From positions 4,955,901-5,019,900 of the forward strand of contig JASSKH010000010.1 of NCBI GenBank assembly GCA_031763025.1: a DNA stretch of 64,000 nucleotides, written 5' to 3'. This DNA is from Macrocystis pyrifera (lineage: Eukaryota; Sar; Phaeophyceae; Laminariales; Laminariaceae). The translations under genes were made by a program, and so were the position numbers. The first letter of the stretch is position 1. Each line of letters starts with the position of its first letter. Shown piece by piece: positions 33,304 to 45,600 of the stretch. The notes under the pieces are model-generated. The model ran no database searches and was not told the origin of the DNA. It saw only the letters and a list, made by a program, of their open reading frames with translations.

Positions 33304-33543
33304 ACGCAAGCAGTCATTTTGGTTTTTGAATTTTTCTGCCCATCGTCCGTCCACCTTCATTTACGTCCCCACATGGGTTTTTTTTTTGTTGTCGGTCGTA
33401 TTTCGTACCTGGTACTTACTTGCACGCAAGCAGTCATTTTGGTTTTTGGATTTTGCTGCCCATCGTCCGTCCACCTTCATTTACGTCCCCACATTGGTTT
33501 TTTTTTTTGTCGGTCGTATTTCGTACCTGGTACTTACTTGCGC
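33304..33543 (+). repeat. 120-bp tandem duplication
   Basis: Two units starting ACGCAAGCAGTCATTTTGG at 33304 and 33424, about 95 percent alike, differing mainly in T-run length. Each contains TTCGTACCTGGTACTTACTT. Confidence 0.9.
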
Positions 33544-33630
33544 GCGTGCAGGTATTTTTTTTTTGTTTTGTGAACTCACGTAAGTTTCACGTGTGTTTCC
33601 GACGGGACATTGGCGGGGGTACATGGCATT

Positions 33631-33782
33631 TTGGTACTATTTGTAGAGTCCCCCATCACAGATTCCGTCGGCAATTTTTTCATTTTTGGTATTTTGGCTA
33701 AAATTAGGTACTATTTGTAGAGCCCCCCATCACAGATTTCGTCGGCAATTTTTTCCATTTTGGGTATTTTGGCCCCGCCAAA
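33631..33782 (+). repeat. 75-bp tandem duplication
   Basis: Two successive units beginning GGTACTATTTGTAGAG at 33631 and 33706, with CCCCATCACAGATT and GTCGGCAATTTTTTC shared. Confidence 0.88.
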
Positions 33783-34929
33783 ATTACCAAAATGGCGGCG
33801 TGTATGCGATGCCGGGGCGTGTTTTCATTCCAAGCACGACGGTATACCACACCAGCAGCGTGTGTTGCTGCAAAGCGTATTGGTAGAATGCCTGGTTTCG
33901 GTAGAAGTGACGGGTGACGAGGGGAGTAGGTATCGCTGTCGTTGTCAGTCGTAGTCGCTTGCGATGCGTGCGCGCTGTAGAAGCTGCCAGCTGACGTTGT
34001 ACAACTTTTAAACCAGAAAAATCATGCCTGCCTCCTGCGCCTGCCTCCTGCGGGAGGTGGGCACCAGATGGTGCCATTCTGAATTGCGGACTTTTTTTGT
34101 ACTACTCGTAGTTTTACATTGTAGAGAGCAGGGCAAGGGTTGCCCTGCGGTCCCCTAGGTGTTACCATATAATACAAGGTTGGACTGAGGTATGGAAAGT
34201 CTCTCGCGACGTAGATACTTGCTACAGTCGGTAGAATTTTACCTGTTTGAAGATGCTGCTGCTGCTGTTGTTGACGCCATTTATTGTTCATTGCGTGGGT
34301 TTTCAGAAAGAAGTGATAGCAGCAGGAGATACCAGGCATGCTTATACGGTAGACGCCGACCACCCAACCCGAACCCGAACCCGAACCCGAACGCTATGGG
34401 TGGGGTGACCTGTGCCTGGATGCAAAAAAGGTACCGCGGGTTGTGGGTATGGAGACGTCAGTAGTATTATTACTGTTGTAGTCTTGTTTCGACTTGCGGG
34501 TATTTTTGTACTCGTAGTAGTTGTGCATTTTCTTTCATTAAAAAGAAAAGAAAAGTTTGTGGTGTTGCTATTGACCCCGCGGGATACAAGAGATATCGAC
34601 TGCAATCCATCGCGTCCCGTGATCAGCAGCATCCAGCATCCGATTATCCAGCCACCAACTACTGTGCTGCTGCTGTACTGCACAGCAGTACGTGAACGCA
34701 CATTACAAATCAATATACCTGCCAAAGATCAGTCAGTCTATGAATCGAAAGATGAGGTGCTGTGTCTTACTGCGTCGAAAAACTAAAACTGCCTGTTGAA
34801 AAAACCCAAAACCCGGAAAGACGAGAACAAATGAATGCAAGCCCAACAAAAAACGCCCTAGTACCCGGCGAATACTCTAATACTCTTTTTTCTAGAAGTG
34901 CTGAGTGGAATCACAGCTTGAAAGTGCTT

Positions 34930-35310
34930 ATACTACTGTAGATGGCCCCTCTGCGACTATGCCAACACGCAAGGTGGAACACCGTCGTTCGGGCGGCAAG
35001 CTATATAGGAGGTATCGGGTACCAACTTTTTCGTGACAATACCACCCAGCTAGGTTAGACAAGAGGCCTTCAGCAACGATGCCAATATTCAAAGCGGGAC
35101 AAACCGTGGTTTTTTACACGGTCGTCGTGCAGCCTAATAGGAGGTACTGACTGTAGCATGTAGGGTGAAAAATCAAACCCAGCTGTGACCTAAGTGCCCC
35201 CTGCAAACTGGCCAATAGATGAAGTGGTACACCGTGGTACGGTCGTCGTGCAGCAACATAGGAGGTACTAAAGGCAACCGTACCGTCACACAGTACCCAG
35301 CTATTAGTAG
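34930..35310 (+). repeat. Degenerate ~120-bp tandem repeat, about three units
   Basis: Each unit has an ATGCCAA or GGCCAAT block, an ACCGTNGTTC-like block, a GTCGTCGTGCAGC-like block, ATAGGAGGTA, and ACCCAGCT. Divergence is high, so the array is old. It lies between two convergent genes. Confidence 0.65.
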
Positions 35311-36071
35311 GAGGAAAGATAACCGCCCAGACACCACCCATGGCAAAAGCTAGGCAAACGCCGCACTGTTACGTGGGCACGGATCGGTAGCTCTACCGCA
35401 GAAGGCCATCTCTTTCGCTATCATACTCTCAGCTACGAAACGGGATAGAAAAAAAAAAAACGGTAAAAAGCTCAGGTATTTCTCTAGGTCTCGGCAAACT
35501 CGGTCAATGACAGTAGGCTACGTGATACAATTTATTGCAAATACGGCGGTTCACAATAGAGAGGGCCTAAAACATCTTGGACCCATCCACCATGCCCCCA
35601 CCGAATCAGATAAACTCTACCATCACTCCGGAGAAGAGGATAGCCGGACAAGGCAGCTAAAAAATCGAGAAAAAAGGGGCACCACGAAGACATACGAGTA
35701 AAAGTTACGCACGTACACAAATCGTTGCTGGAGACTGCGCCGGCCCGTTGATTTCAAGCGTTCCACACGATATGATACATAGGCACGCCCCCCACCTATA
35801 TATGTACCATGGTATAGCTCTTGACAAACAAAAACGACAGCAAAACAAAAAAAAAAAAAAGCAAAAACGAACGAGCGACGGACCTGGAAACGACACGCTC
35901 CGCCCTCGACACGCCGGTGAACCTTCTTCAAATAAAGGAGAAAATCAGGACGGGGAACACATGTAAAAAAATACGCCTTTTTAATCGTCGAAACCCCAAA
36001 AAGTCCACCAAAGCTCACTAGTGAAGCCCTCTTTTTAAAGCTGAACTGCAAGTACCGAAACACACATCTGA

Positions 36072-36130
36072 CTCTAATTCCAAGTAATATGTCCCCAATA
36101 CGGCGGTGCAGTCTGCTTCAAAGGGCTGAA
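36072..36130. mobile_element. Half copy of MITE family M2
   Basis: Right half only: CTAATTCCAAGTAATATGTC, then CCCCAATACGGCGGTGCAGTC. It lies about 400 bp beyond the R2 stop codon. Confidence 0.6.
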
Positions 36131-36526
36131 AAGCTTCAGCGCCAGTTCCGCCGGCACGAGAAAAGGAACCTGCCTCTTCGCGACCTTTTCCAGTATACTC
36201 ACCACAGCGCACAGGGGGGGGGGGGGGGGGGGGGGGCACCCCACCCATCTTCCAACATATTTCCAAGCCAAGCTCCTCACCGTGAAGGTGCGCAATAAAT
36301 AGTAAGCCACCCGCCCAGAAACAAATAACAACGAGGCGCGGGAACACCTTGGCGCAAGCACTCTTTGTTTTGGCTTTTCCAAGGAGGGCAAATAAAAGGC
36401 CCTTTCATAACATCGCAAACAAAAACTAACCTAACACCGGTATTGAAACGACACTACGCTGCCATACCATGCCATCGAGCTACACGCCAGATCGCCGGGT
36501 TTGCACGCGCCGAGGCGTCATCGCCC

Positions 36527-36694
36527 CTAAAACTCGGCGTCCAATCGGAAACTCCGGCGGTCCTCTCCCGGGGCCGAGCCCCCTCCCATAATGCCCGCTT
36601 TCTGGTACTCCCCCACCCGCTTCTCGAAGAAATTTGTCTTGCCTTGCAAACTGATGAGGTCCATCCAATCGAAAGGGTTTTGCGTCTCGTACAC
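36527..36694 (-). CDS. R2 exon 8 with stop
   Basis: [36 protein letters not shown], then a short linker and FRLDAEF before the stop. The terminal heptapeptide fits the R1-docking pattern of eukaryotic R2 (F-x-L-D-x-acid-F). Confidence 0.94.
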   Translation of the reverse strand: MYETQNPFDWMDLISLQGKTNFFEKRVGEYQKAGIMGGGSAPGEDRRSFRLDAEF

Positions 36695-39600
36695 CTGGAC
36701 AAAAACAGGCAGCGGTCCAAACATGAAGCATCGTGAGGCCAGAAGGCAAAAGTCGCTTTTTTTCAGGATCACAGCAAAACTTGTACCTCTCCACTGGCAT
36801 AACAGGGACAACCAGGCGGACGGAAACTGGGTGTGCTGACGACTTCGTTGGGTAGAAAGAACGGTTTACTGTCAAGACAGAACAACAGGCACCAGAGCGC
36901 ACAAAGAGCCGCGGGGGGGGGGTGAGGGAGGGGCGGGGGGGTTTCAAGTCATGCATGGCCGTAGTCGTATGACCATGGCCCTGGCATCCCTACAATGCCG
37001 GGACGAGGCGCGTCGGGTTGAAAACTTCGAGAATGGCCATGAGATAACTGCTTGCGACAACAACAGTAGGTCATACAATATTTCATGCGTGTTTCAACAA
37101 TCGACCCCCCAGTCCCTTGTTCAACGCATTCCAGGGCAAGCGATACGGAGAATTAAATGAAAAAGAACGAAGGCCACCATCCAGCACTCTGGACCAAGAC
37201 GTGCTGACGAAAGCGGTAAACAAAAACGAAAACGGTGCAGGTCATAAACGTAAACTTAGAACTTTGGCCGCCAAAGAGGGGCTGGGCTGGGCAGCAAACA
37301 CGAGGCCGCAACATCGACCTTGTCCCAGGTTGAACAAAATAGTTGCAATGCAGTCGAGAACTCAAACCCTGCCCCTAATTCTGAAGACTGCATACAACCA
37401 ACGACTGATTGCAGTATACACTGACACTCAAGCTTGACCCCAACCAACTATTAATAGAATGGAGCACAAGTCTGACCCTATAACCCGGAAGGTTGCAAAA
37501 AAAAAAAAAAAACAAGTAAAACTGGCGCCCTCAAACTTGACCCTGACCCGGGAGGCTGCAGTAAGTAGACCTTGCCCCAGCGACAACAGATTGTTACAAC
37601 ATACCGGAAAACAAGCCTGACCTTAGCCCGGAAGGCAGCACAAAACAAGAAAATGTTTACAAGAAACTGGAACTTGAACCGTACCCTCTACCCCTATCTC
37701 TACTAACCCAGACCGCCGGGGAATTTTCTCGGAAGCCTGGGAATTTTCCCGGAAGGGAGATGAAAGCAAAACTCAATGTGGACTAAATTTCAAGAAAAAA
37801 AATCGAGCGCTGGGCCGCCTAGAGGTTCTACGAGGAGTGAGGATGGACTACCGACCAAGCTGCCCACCCTGGGCCGGCTCGTAAACGACGGGCAACGTCT
37901 GACATGAATAAGCCCACCTTATCGTAGCCGAGAGATCCCAGCATTCGGTCCGCCACGAACTCGATGTACTGAGCCATCACACCCGCGTTCATACCGATGA
38001 GGCTGCACGGTAACGCCTGACGGAACAGGAGAAACGGTATAGGCATGCAGGAGACTTCAGCAACATCCCCGTTAATTTCCGGGAAGTTTCCGGGAAAGTC
38101 TAGGTGAGGTGACGCTTTCACTCCATTCGGAAGTAGGCACAACCCGTAGGCACGTGTTGACAGTCGGGACGCGAGTACCAGCATATGTGCCGCACTTTCA
38201 GCTGTCCTTTTGCCAGCACAGCAGTTCAAGGGCTACTGCCTGCTCATGCCGATGAGGCCGCACGGTAGGGTCTGGCACGACACGATACGACACAGATTCA
38301 AGAGACACCAGCGCTCACCGAAACAGTCGTGTAGCCTTGGATAAGCTTTTCAACACACCACGACGATCACCCAACACAACACCACCACACCGTCTAGGCT
38401 GAGCAAATAAAACGAGGCCACCCACAGCACACCAGCCGCGCACCCAACACCAAACCACACCCTTTCCCCGTTATGCAAAAAAGCGCCACGAGTGGGTTTC
38501 CATCCCGAACCAACCCGCAAAAGTTAATTTCCCCACAAATGACCCACAGCACAAGCCGCGCGCCCTGACATCATACCAGGTATCACACTCTCAACCATCC
38601 TACCAAAACGCCAAGAAAAACACGCCATAGGTGGGTTTCCATCCCGAATCAAGCAGGCGCGGTCCCTCTCTCACCCCACAAATGAAGCTCTTCTCGACCT
38701 CCACCGCCTCCTTAATGATCGCCTTCACGGTCTCCCGGCTCGGCTTGTTCTCCAGGGAGTGAAACAGCTTGCACGCGAAGTCGCAGTGCAGCCCCTCGTC
38801 CCGACTGATCATCTCGTTGCTGAAGGTCAGGCCGGGCATGAGACCGCGCTTCTTGAGCCAGAAAATCGCGCAGAAACTTCCCGAGAAGAATATTCCCTGC
38901 GCGGTGTTTCGGAATGGGAGGGGGGGGGGGGGGGTGGGGAGGAGCGGCGCGAAAGAGGCGGTGGGTTGATTTCTTGGAGTGCGAGGGGGCGAGCGCTCCA
39001 CGCTTGGAGCGACACAAGGTCAGCGCCATCAGGGCCAACAGTGTCAAGGCGTCCACTCCGGTAGAGATGTGGAGGCGTTATTTGTACCAAGAGGAAGGGA
39101 AATAAATGACACATATAAAGCGCCATGCTTCCATGCTTCCTTATAACCCCTTCAAAAACTCTCTCCCCGGTTTGGAGAGGCAGGTAATAAATGTGTACGA
39201 CGAAGTACTTGAAAACAGAGTGGGATTATTTGTTGAAGTAGAAATGGGGCTGAGTTCCACGCTACTGTCCCTATGAAGGTGGCTGCTCACCTCCACCGCG
39301 GCAAAGGCGACGAGTCTCTCCGCAAACGTAGCGTCGCTTCCGATCCACCTCATGGCCCAGTCGGCTGACATGCCGGGAATAAAAGTAAATTAAGGTCGTG
39401 AATAAACACCATAAACATCCAAACGAACAAACAAACAAAAGTTAACATGCGCAACTAACAAACCAGTGAAAAAACAAACACAACAACTACTAGCTGCCTG
39501 GTAACAAGCTAAACCGACAACCAACCTACCGTGCTGGTAGACAGACAAACAAACAGACACCAAAAGAAATAAAATACAACAAACAAAAAACAAAAACACA

Positions 39601-42600
39601 TGAGCAAACAAATAGATGGAACACGGCAGACGAACGTTCAAACGAAAAAAAAAAAAAAAAACAACAACAATCAAACCACACACGAAGGGGGGGGGGAGGG
39701 GGGCATGAAACAAGTCGATGCGGGACAGAGCCAAACATGTTTTCGCAGAAACGGCCACACGAAGACGTTCAGGTTTCACCGGTGTCTCCGTTGCTAAATG
39801 AAACACCACCACTTTGCCTGAAAACATTAGGACATATTGGGTAATAATAAAACGAATACCAAAGGTTCCTTTGAATTTCCGGACATGGCAGTGCGAGATA
39901 CTGGGTACTAAATAGCGCGCGGAGCTTCGGCGAATGCTTCTCTGTCGGAGCACTTTATCAAACTTTCAGTCATTACGCCTCTGGAAACAACACTTGGCCC
40001 TGTTAGGTAGGACTGTAGTCCCATTTCGGGGACAGACCAGTCGAATCATGGGTACTTCGTCCTCAAGACTGGACTGCAGTCCCAAAGGACTTACTTGACA
40101 CACGATGGTTGGCTTGGCTCACCCTTCTGCTTGACGCACGGGATGCCGTTGTAGGCGTTGAAGAGGTTGTCTCGCTCCTCCCTGTCCTTGATGTACGTGT
40201 CCAGCAGGAGGGCGTACCTGCTCGTTTCCGCGATACAAGAAAAGAAACAAATGGACTGATGACTGGCGAACGGAAGGAAAAAATACACATATTGGACAGA
40301 CCGAGATCCAGATGAAGGTCAAAGTAGATAATGATGTACTGTAGTATCAACATTTAGTATCATGATCTAGTATCTCGATCTAGTATCACGATCTATTGCA
40401 GTATCACGATCCATTAATAGCATCATGATCTGCTGTAGCATCCGATCTATTGTAAGTATTAATCGTACCATGATCTGCTGTATTATCACGATCTAGTATC
40501 ACGATCTAGTATCACGGTCTATTGTAGCATCACGATCTATTGTAATATCACGATTTATTGATCGTATCGTGCTCTGCTGTAGTATAACGATCTAGTATCA
40601 AGATCTAAATCCTAACTTTGCTTTTGTGATGTACGTGTCCCCAATAGCAGGGCGTATCTGCTCGTTTGGGCGATCGAAAAAAAAAAAAAACTACTCGTGG
40701 ACACAGCCTAATGGAGTAATGGAAAGCCAAAATGATGAAAAAGAGGCTCACCCCGGTCGAGTGCCCTCATCAAATTTCAATTTTTGTCCCCTGGAGTCTC
40801 GAGTTCTCTTTTTTAGAGCGGTCGATCGGCTAAAAGAACACAGTTTTAGTGTACCCGGTAACCAGTACTCTATAATGCACAGCAGAGCAGGGGTGGGTTG
40901 CACTTTTGACCCCAAACATCAGACTGCACTTTTGAACCCCAACACCCTTCAGTGTTTCCGCATCCCAAGACTTTGCACCTCTCATGTTTCAGCGTCACTT
41001 TGGTCTATGTACACCCGCACACATCGTGACTGTCATCCGGTGTCGCCAAGCTCACCAATCTTAAGTGCCCATCAATAACAGCGATAGCACTACCACTCAC
41101 ACATATTCGAAGAACAACACAAAAAAAACTCAGTTGTGAACTAAAAAAAACTTGAACACTCAATTTGCAAGCTTAGTGTGATAGGCATATTATTGATACC
41201 ACTGTTACTGGTAATACTAAGATCAAACCGTCCTACCGGGTGTGTATGTGTGTATATAGGTTTATACCTGCAGTGGCACAATAGCACTGCTAACACATAT
41301 CACATTATTGAAGCTGTTGTTTGTCTGTCTGTTCCGCCGCGCTCACATTTCCTGGTGGATCGATTCCATGGCGATCTGGAAGCCGTAGAAACACCGAGCC
41401 TCGGGTAGCTGCACTTCCTGGCTAAACCTCTCAACCTGTCAAGACAGCCAGGTCAGGAAAAACATAACTGCACGTCACGAGCCGTCACGAAACAAAACAA
41501 GTACCAAACGTCACCACGCGTCACTAAACGTCACCACACACCACACGTCACGCCACGAACCGTCACGAAACGTTACCACACACCACACGAAACGGCACCG
41601 ACCGTTACGAAACGCTACGAACCGTCACGAAACGCCACGAACCGTCACGAAACGTCGCGAAACGAAACAACAAACGTCACGAACCGTCATGAACCGTCGC
41701 GAAAAGTCACGACACGCCAAGAAACGAGACATGACACGAAAACGTCAAGGTACCCCCGAAACGTCACCAAACGACAAAGAAGCAGCACACCAGATTTAGC
41801 TGTCAGGCGGGGGGAACTGCCACAGATGTCATAAGAAACTTGCAAGCATCAGCGTTCAGTTAACTCAACCTCCGGCTACTGCCAAGGCTATCGCAGCCGG
41901 ACAGGTCTCTCAGACAACGCGTCAACAGAGCAAGAGTGTGCCGACATGCGCGGTTGCTCACCACGACCTCCTCCATAATGATTCCGCCGTTATCCGCACA
42001 CAAGGCAAAGGCCATGCTAATGCCAGTTCACCAACTTCTCCATGACCATTCCGTCCCTACTCGCAAACAAAGCCAAGACCATGCTAATGGCTGCTCATCA
42101 AGTTTTCCATCACGATTCCGAAGCTAACCAAAGAAGCATACCCAAGATCGTGCTAATGGCTGCTCATCAAGTTTTCCATCACGATTCCGAAGCTAACCAA
42201 AGAACCATACCCAAGATCATGCTAATGGCTGCTCATCAAGTTTTCCATCACGATTCCGAAGCTAACCAAAGAAGCATACCCAAGATCATGCTAATGGCTG
42301 CTCATCAAGTTTTCCATCACGATTCCGAAGCTAACCAAAGAACCATACCCAAGATCATGCTAATGGCTGCTCATCAAGTTTTCCATCACGATTCCGAAGC
42401 TAACCAAAGAAGCATACCCAAGATCATGCTAATGGCTGCTCATCAAGTTTTCCATCACGATTCCGAAGCTAACCAAAGAACCATACCCAAGATCATGCTA
42501 ATGGCTGCTCATCAAGTTCTCCATCACGATTCCGTAGCTAGTCAGAGAAAGAAGCCCAAGACCATGCCCAAATGGATGCTCATCAAGGCCTCCGTCACGA

Positions 42601-45600
42601 TTTCCTAGCTAGCCAGGGCCAAGACCGTGCTCTGCCGCGATGAGCGCTCACCAAGTTCTCCATCACGATTCCGTCGCTGGCCGCAAAGAAGGCCAACACC
42701 ATGCTGATGAAGTGCTGCTCGTTGCCCGTCAACGCCTCCCAGTCGCGAGAGTCCTGGGGCGTCCACGAAACGGCAGTAAAAACCCAAGTCGCGCTCTTTG
42801 AACTCTTTCTTCGCCTACTACAAAATATCTCCACCTCAAATTCCGAGCAGTTTTCTCAAGACCTGGACGCATTTTTCACTGCAATAAAAAGGGGTACATA
42901 ATCCCCCCCAAAAAAGTCGGGTCGATCCCCAGTATAATATAATTATGATACCTGGTCTATATTAAATCACTTTATACCTGGTGCGTATACCAAGTATAAT
43001 ACTCGTGCATGATATATTGATACATATATATACGTCTGCAAGTGTGTCTTAAGTGTAGTGATAACCGTAGGCCATCTACAGGATTTGGTTCTAAATCCTA
43101 GATTACGGGGTAGTACCAAAAGCATCACGGATTTTTGTTTTTTTGTTTTTTCCTCACAAGAAGTAATATTCCGCTCTTCAGAAGTAGTGACGACGGACAG
43201 CAACCATTGTAACGGTCAGATCAATGCGAGAACAACAACAAAGAGAAAAATGAGAGCGCAAAAATCTTGCTCCTGTAGCGTGGTGCGATGGTTGAAGTAA
43301 ACCCAACACAATGGAGGTGAGCAAAGGAAGAGAAAAACTCCGGAAAGAAACAGCGTCAAGCATTCATATTATCATATCAGCCCGACGTGCAAGATTTCGA
43401 ATTAAATAAAAATAAAAAATAAAAGATTGGCCCAAAACCGACCGACATTCCAATCTCGTCAAAATTGGGCCAATCTTTGAAAATATCGCGAAACCTTGCT
43501 CCCGCGCAACATATTCGAAGGCAAACCCTGTATGAACTACCACCCGCATCGGAAAGCTCTCGCAAAAACAATGAAATAGTCCCGATAGCAGAGACTCGTC
43601 TTGAGTTTCTCTCGCGAGATACGGCCGCTGAAATGGTGTTGACAAAAAAAATTAAATACGTAATGTCTCGTTCCCATTGTCAGTGGTCTAGGGTCAAGAT
43701 TCCGACGATGAGGTCACGTCACCTCGACCTAAATTGGAGCACAACCCAGTCAACCTATCTAAATTGGAGCACAACCCGGTCAACCTACAGCAATGTACTA
43801 CTCTACGGGTTTTTGTGCGACGCTCGTAACTCAGCACCGCCCATAGTGTTGAGGCAATGCTTCCTACGGAAAGGGAAACCCACGAGGAGGCGTACACACA
43901 GCGGCCGATTTATGGGAGTTTTTACCAGACGACGGTGCCTTTCTTCGGTGTGTCGCCGCTCACTGGAACAGCTGATCGGTGCAGCAGGCTTTCTTTGGGC
44001 GGTCAACAGCGCACAAGACAAGCTGAGCGCCGAATCAAACACGAGAAAAAAACCGTCGGTCGAACGACGTCGCCAATCTTACCAAAATATTTACAAGGTT
44101 CCGCTCCGGGACATGCCCAGGGAAGTTGCGAGAGGCCGAATGGAAAACCATACAGCGAGCATACGATACAATATTACAACGTTCTGAAATGTCTGCATAT
44201 TCCTGTACGTAGAGACACGGAGACCCTTTGAGAACTGCACCTGCTTCTGTGGGGACAAAGCCTACACGGAAATAGTGTGGAACTGTTACCGTTGATGGAA
44301 TCGCTTTCATAGATTTTTTCTTGATGATTACGCCAAACGTTGTACTGGCGTCACATTTGTCTGTGTGCTATTGCATATCTTCGCTGTGGCGCTCACGGCG
44401 AAGAAAGCCTCTCCGGAAGCAAAACCGAGAACTGACCACAAAAAAAAAAATTGAAAGCACTCCACGTTTGGCACACGGCGCTCACCGCACACACACGGAA
44501 CACAGCAGCACCGTAGCGGGATAATATTTACGGAGAAAGAAAAGGATGCAAAGAAGAAGGGGCTGGAGCTCTCGACTACACTCGGGTGCCCACGAAAATC
44601 GCACTGCAGCACCAATACCACCGTTGCTGTACTTGTGGCAGCATGCGCGTACCAGGTATCACATAACAGGAGAGACGCCCAGCTCCACAGATCGCAGGGT
44701 CCGACAAAAATGCAACAACAGAGTAGGAAGCCACAGCAAAACAGCGCGGACAAACTACCGCGCACGCGTGAGTTGGCGGGCGGCAGGCGTGTATAGCGTT
44801 CTAGCCAGCGGGTTGTAGTACGCACCCAGCAGCGCTGCTCGTGCGCTGTGCTGTTTGCTATCTGTGGTGTCTGGGCTACACACAAAACGCAAAAATAAGT
44901 TGGAAAAAATCGTGAAGCTAAATTGATGTGATCTCTGCGGGGATCGAACTCGTGCCTTCAAGTCCAAAATCGGGCATCGTGACCACTTGACCATACGTAC
45001 TTCGAAATACTGATATATTTATTTTTAGCGGCGCGGGACACACCGGACGTGCGTCCACAGACAGTATTAATAGTGGTGATGACGGATGACGGATCGAAGC
45101 CTCCGATAAAGCAACCAGCCACAGCAGTACACCAGCGGAACTGCCACTCGGGCGTGGTGTTTCTGGCCGCTGCTTGTGACGTTGAGCGGGGTTGTAACGC
45201 TGTCTGTGTTCCCTGCAGTGTGTCTGCTGTCTACAGTAGTAGGTGTCTGGTGTGTGCTGGGAGTAAGAGACACAAAACTTCGGAAAGAGAAGAACGGTTG
45301 GCGTATCACTAGATTCATCCAAAAGGTGACTACGTTTTCGTCTATGGTTAGCGTGGGGTTTGTCACACAGCAGCTTCAGCAGCAGCAGCAGCAGCAGCAG
45401 CAAAGATAGGAAAATGGTGGATTACGGCCCGCAGCCTCCGACAAACACAACTAGCCGCAGCAGTACAGCGCAGATGGATGTGTCACACACGCGCGGTGTT
45501 GCCTGCTGGTGCTTGTAGGTGGCAGCGTTCTAACGGTGCGCTCTCTGTCTGTTGTCTGGTGTACATGTCCTGGCCGTGTGCTCGTGAAAGGGCAAAAAGC

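Larger units (their letters stand above)
31917..36526. other. Intergenic region between convergent genes
   Basis: The UPF0301 and R2 genes converge on this 4.6-kb stretch. It holds two clean tandem duplications (33304 and 33631), a degenerate 120-bp tandem series (34930), a short GAACCC array at 34367-34391, and a 20-base-class G run at about 36215-36235. No convincing gene was found. Confidence 0.6.

Noticed and set aside
40330-40615. CRISPR-like array of short repeats
   Set aside because: Units are imperfect, lack distinct spacers and form a simple tandem repeat. The DNA is eukaryotic and intronic.
41471-41775. Array of palindromic operator-like sites (ACGT-rich)
   Set aside because: The regular 10-11 bp period and drift fit a simple tandem repeat rather than selected sites.
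42042-42608. Long plus-strand open frame of 188 codons with 23-residue repeats
   Set aside because: It is antisense to the exon-derived 69-bp array in R2 intron 2. The frame stays open only because the unit is a multiple of three.
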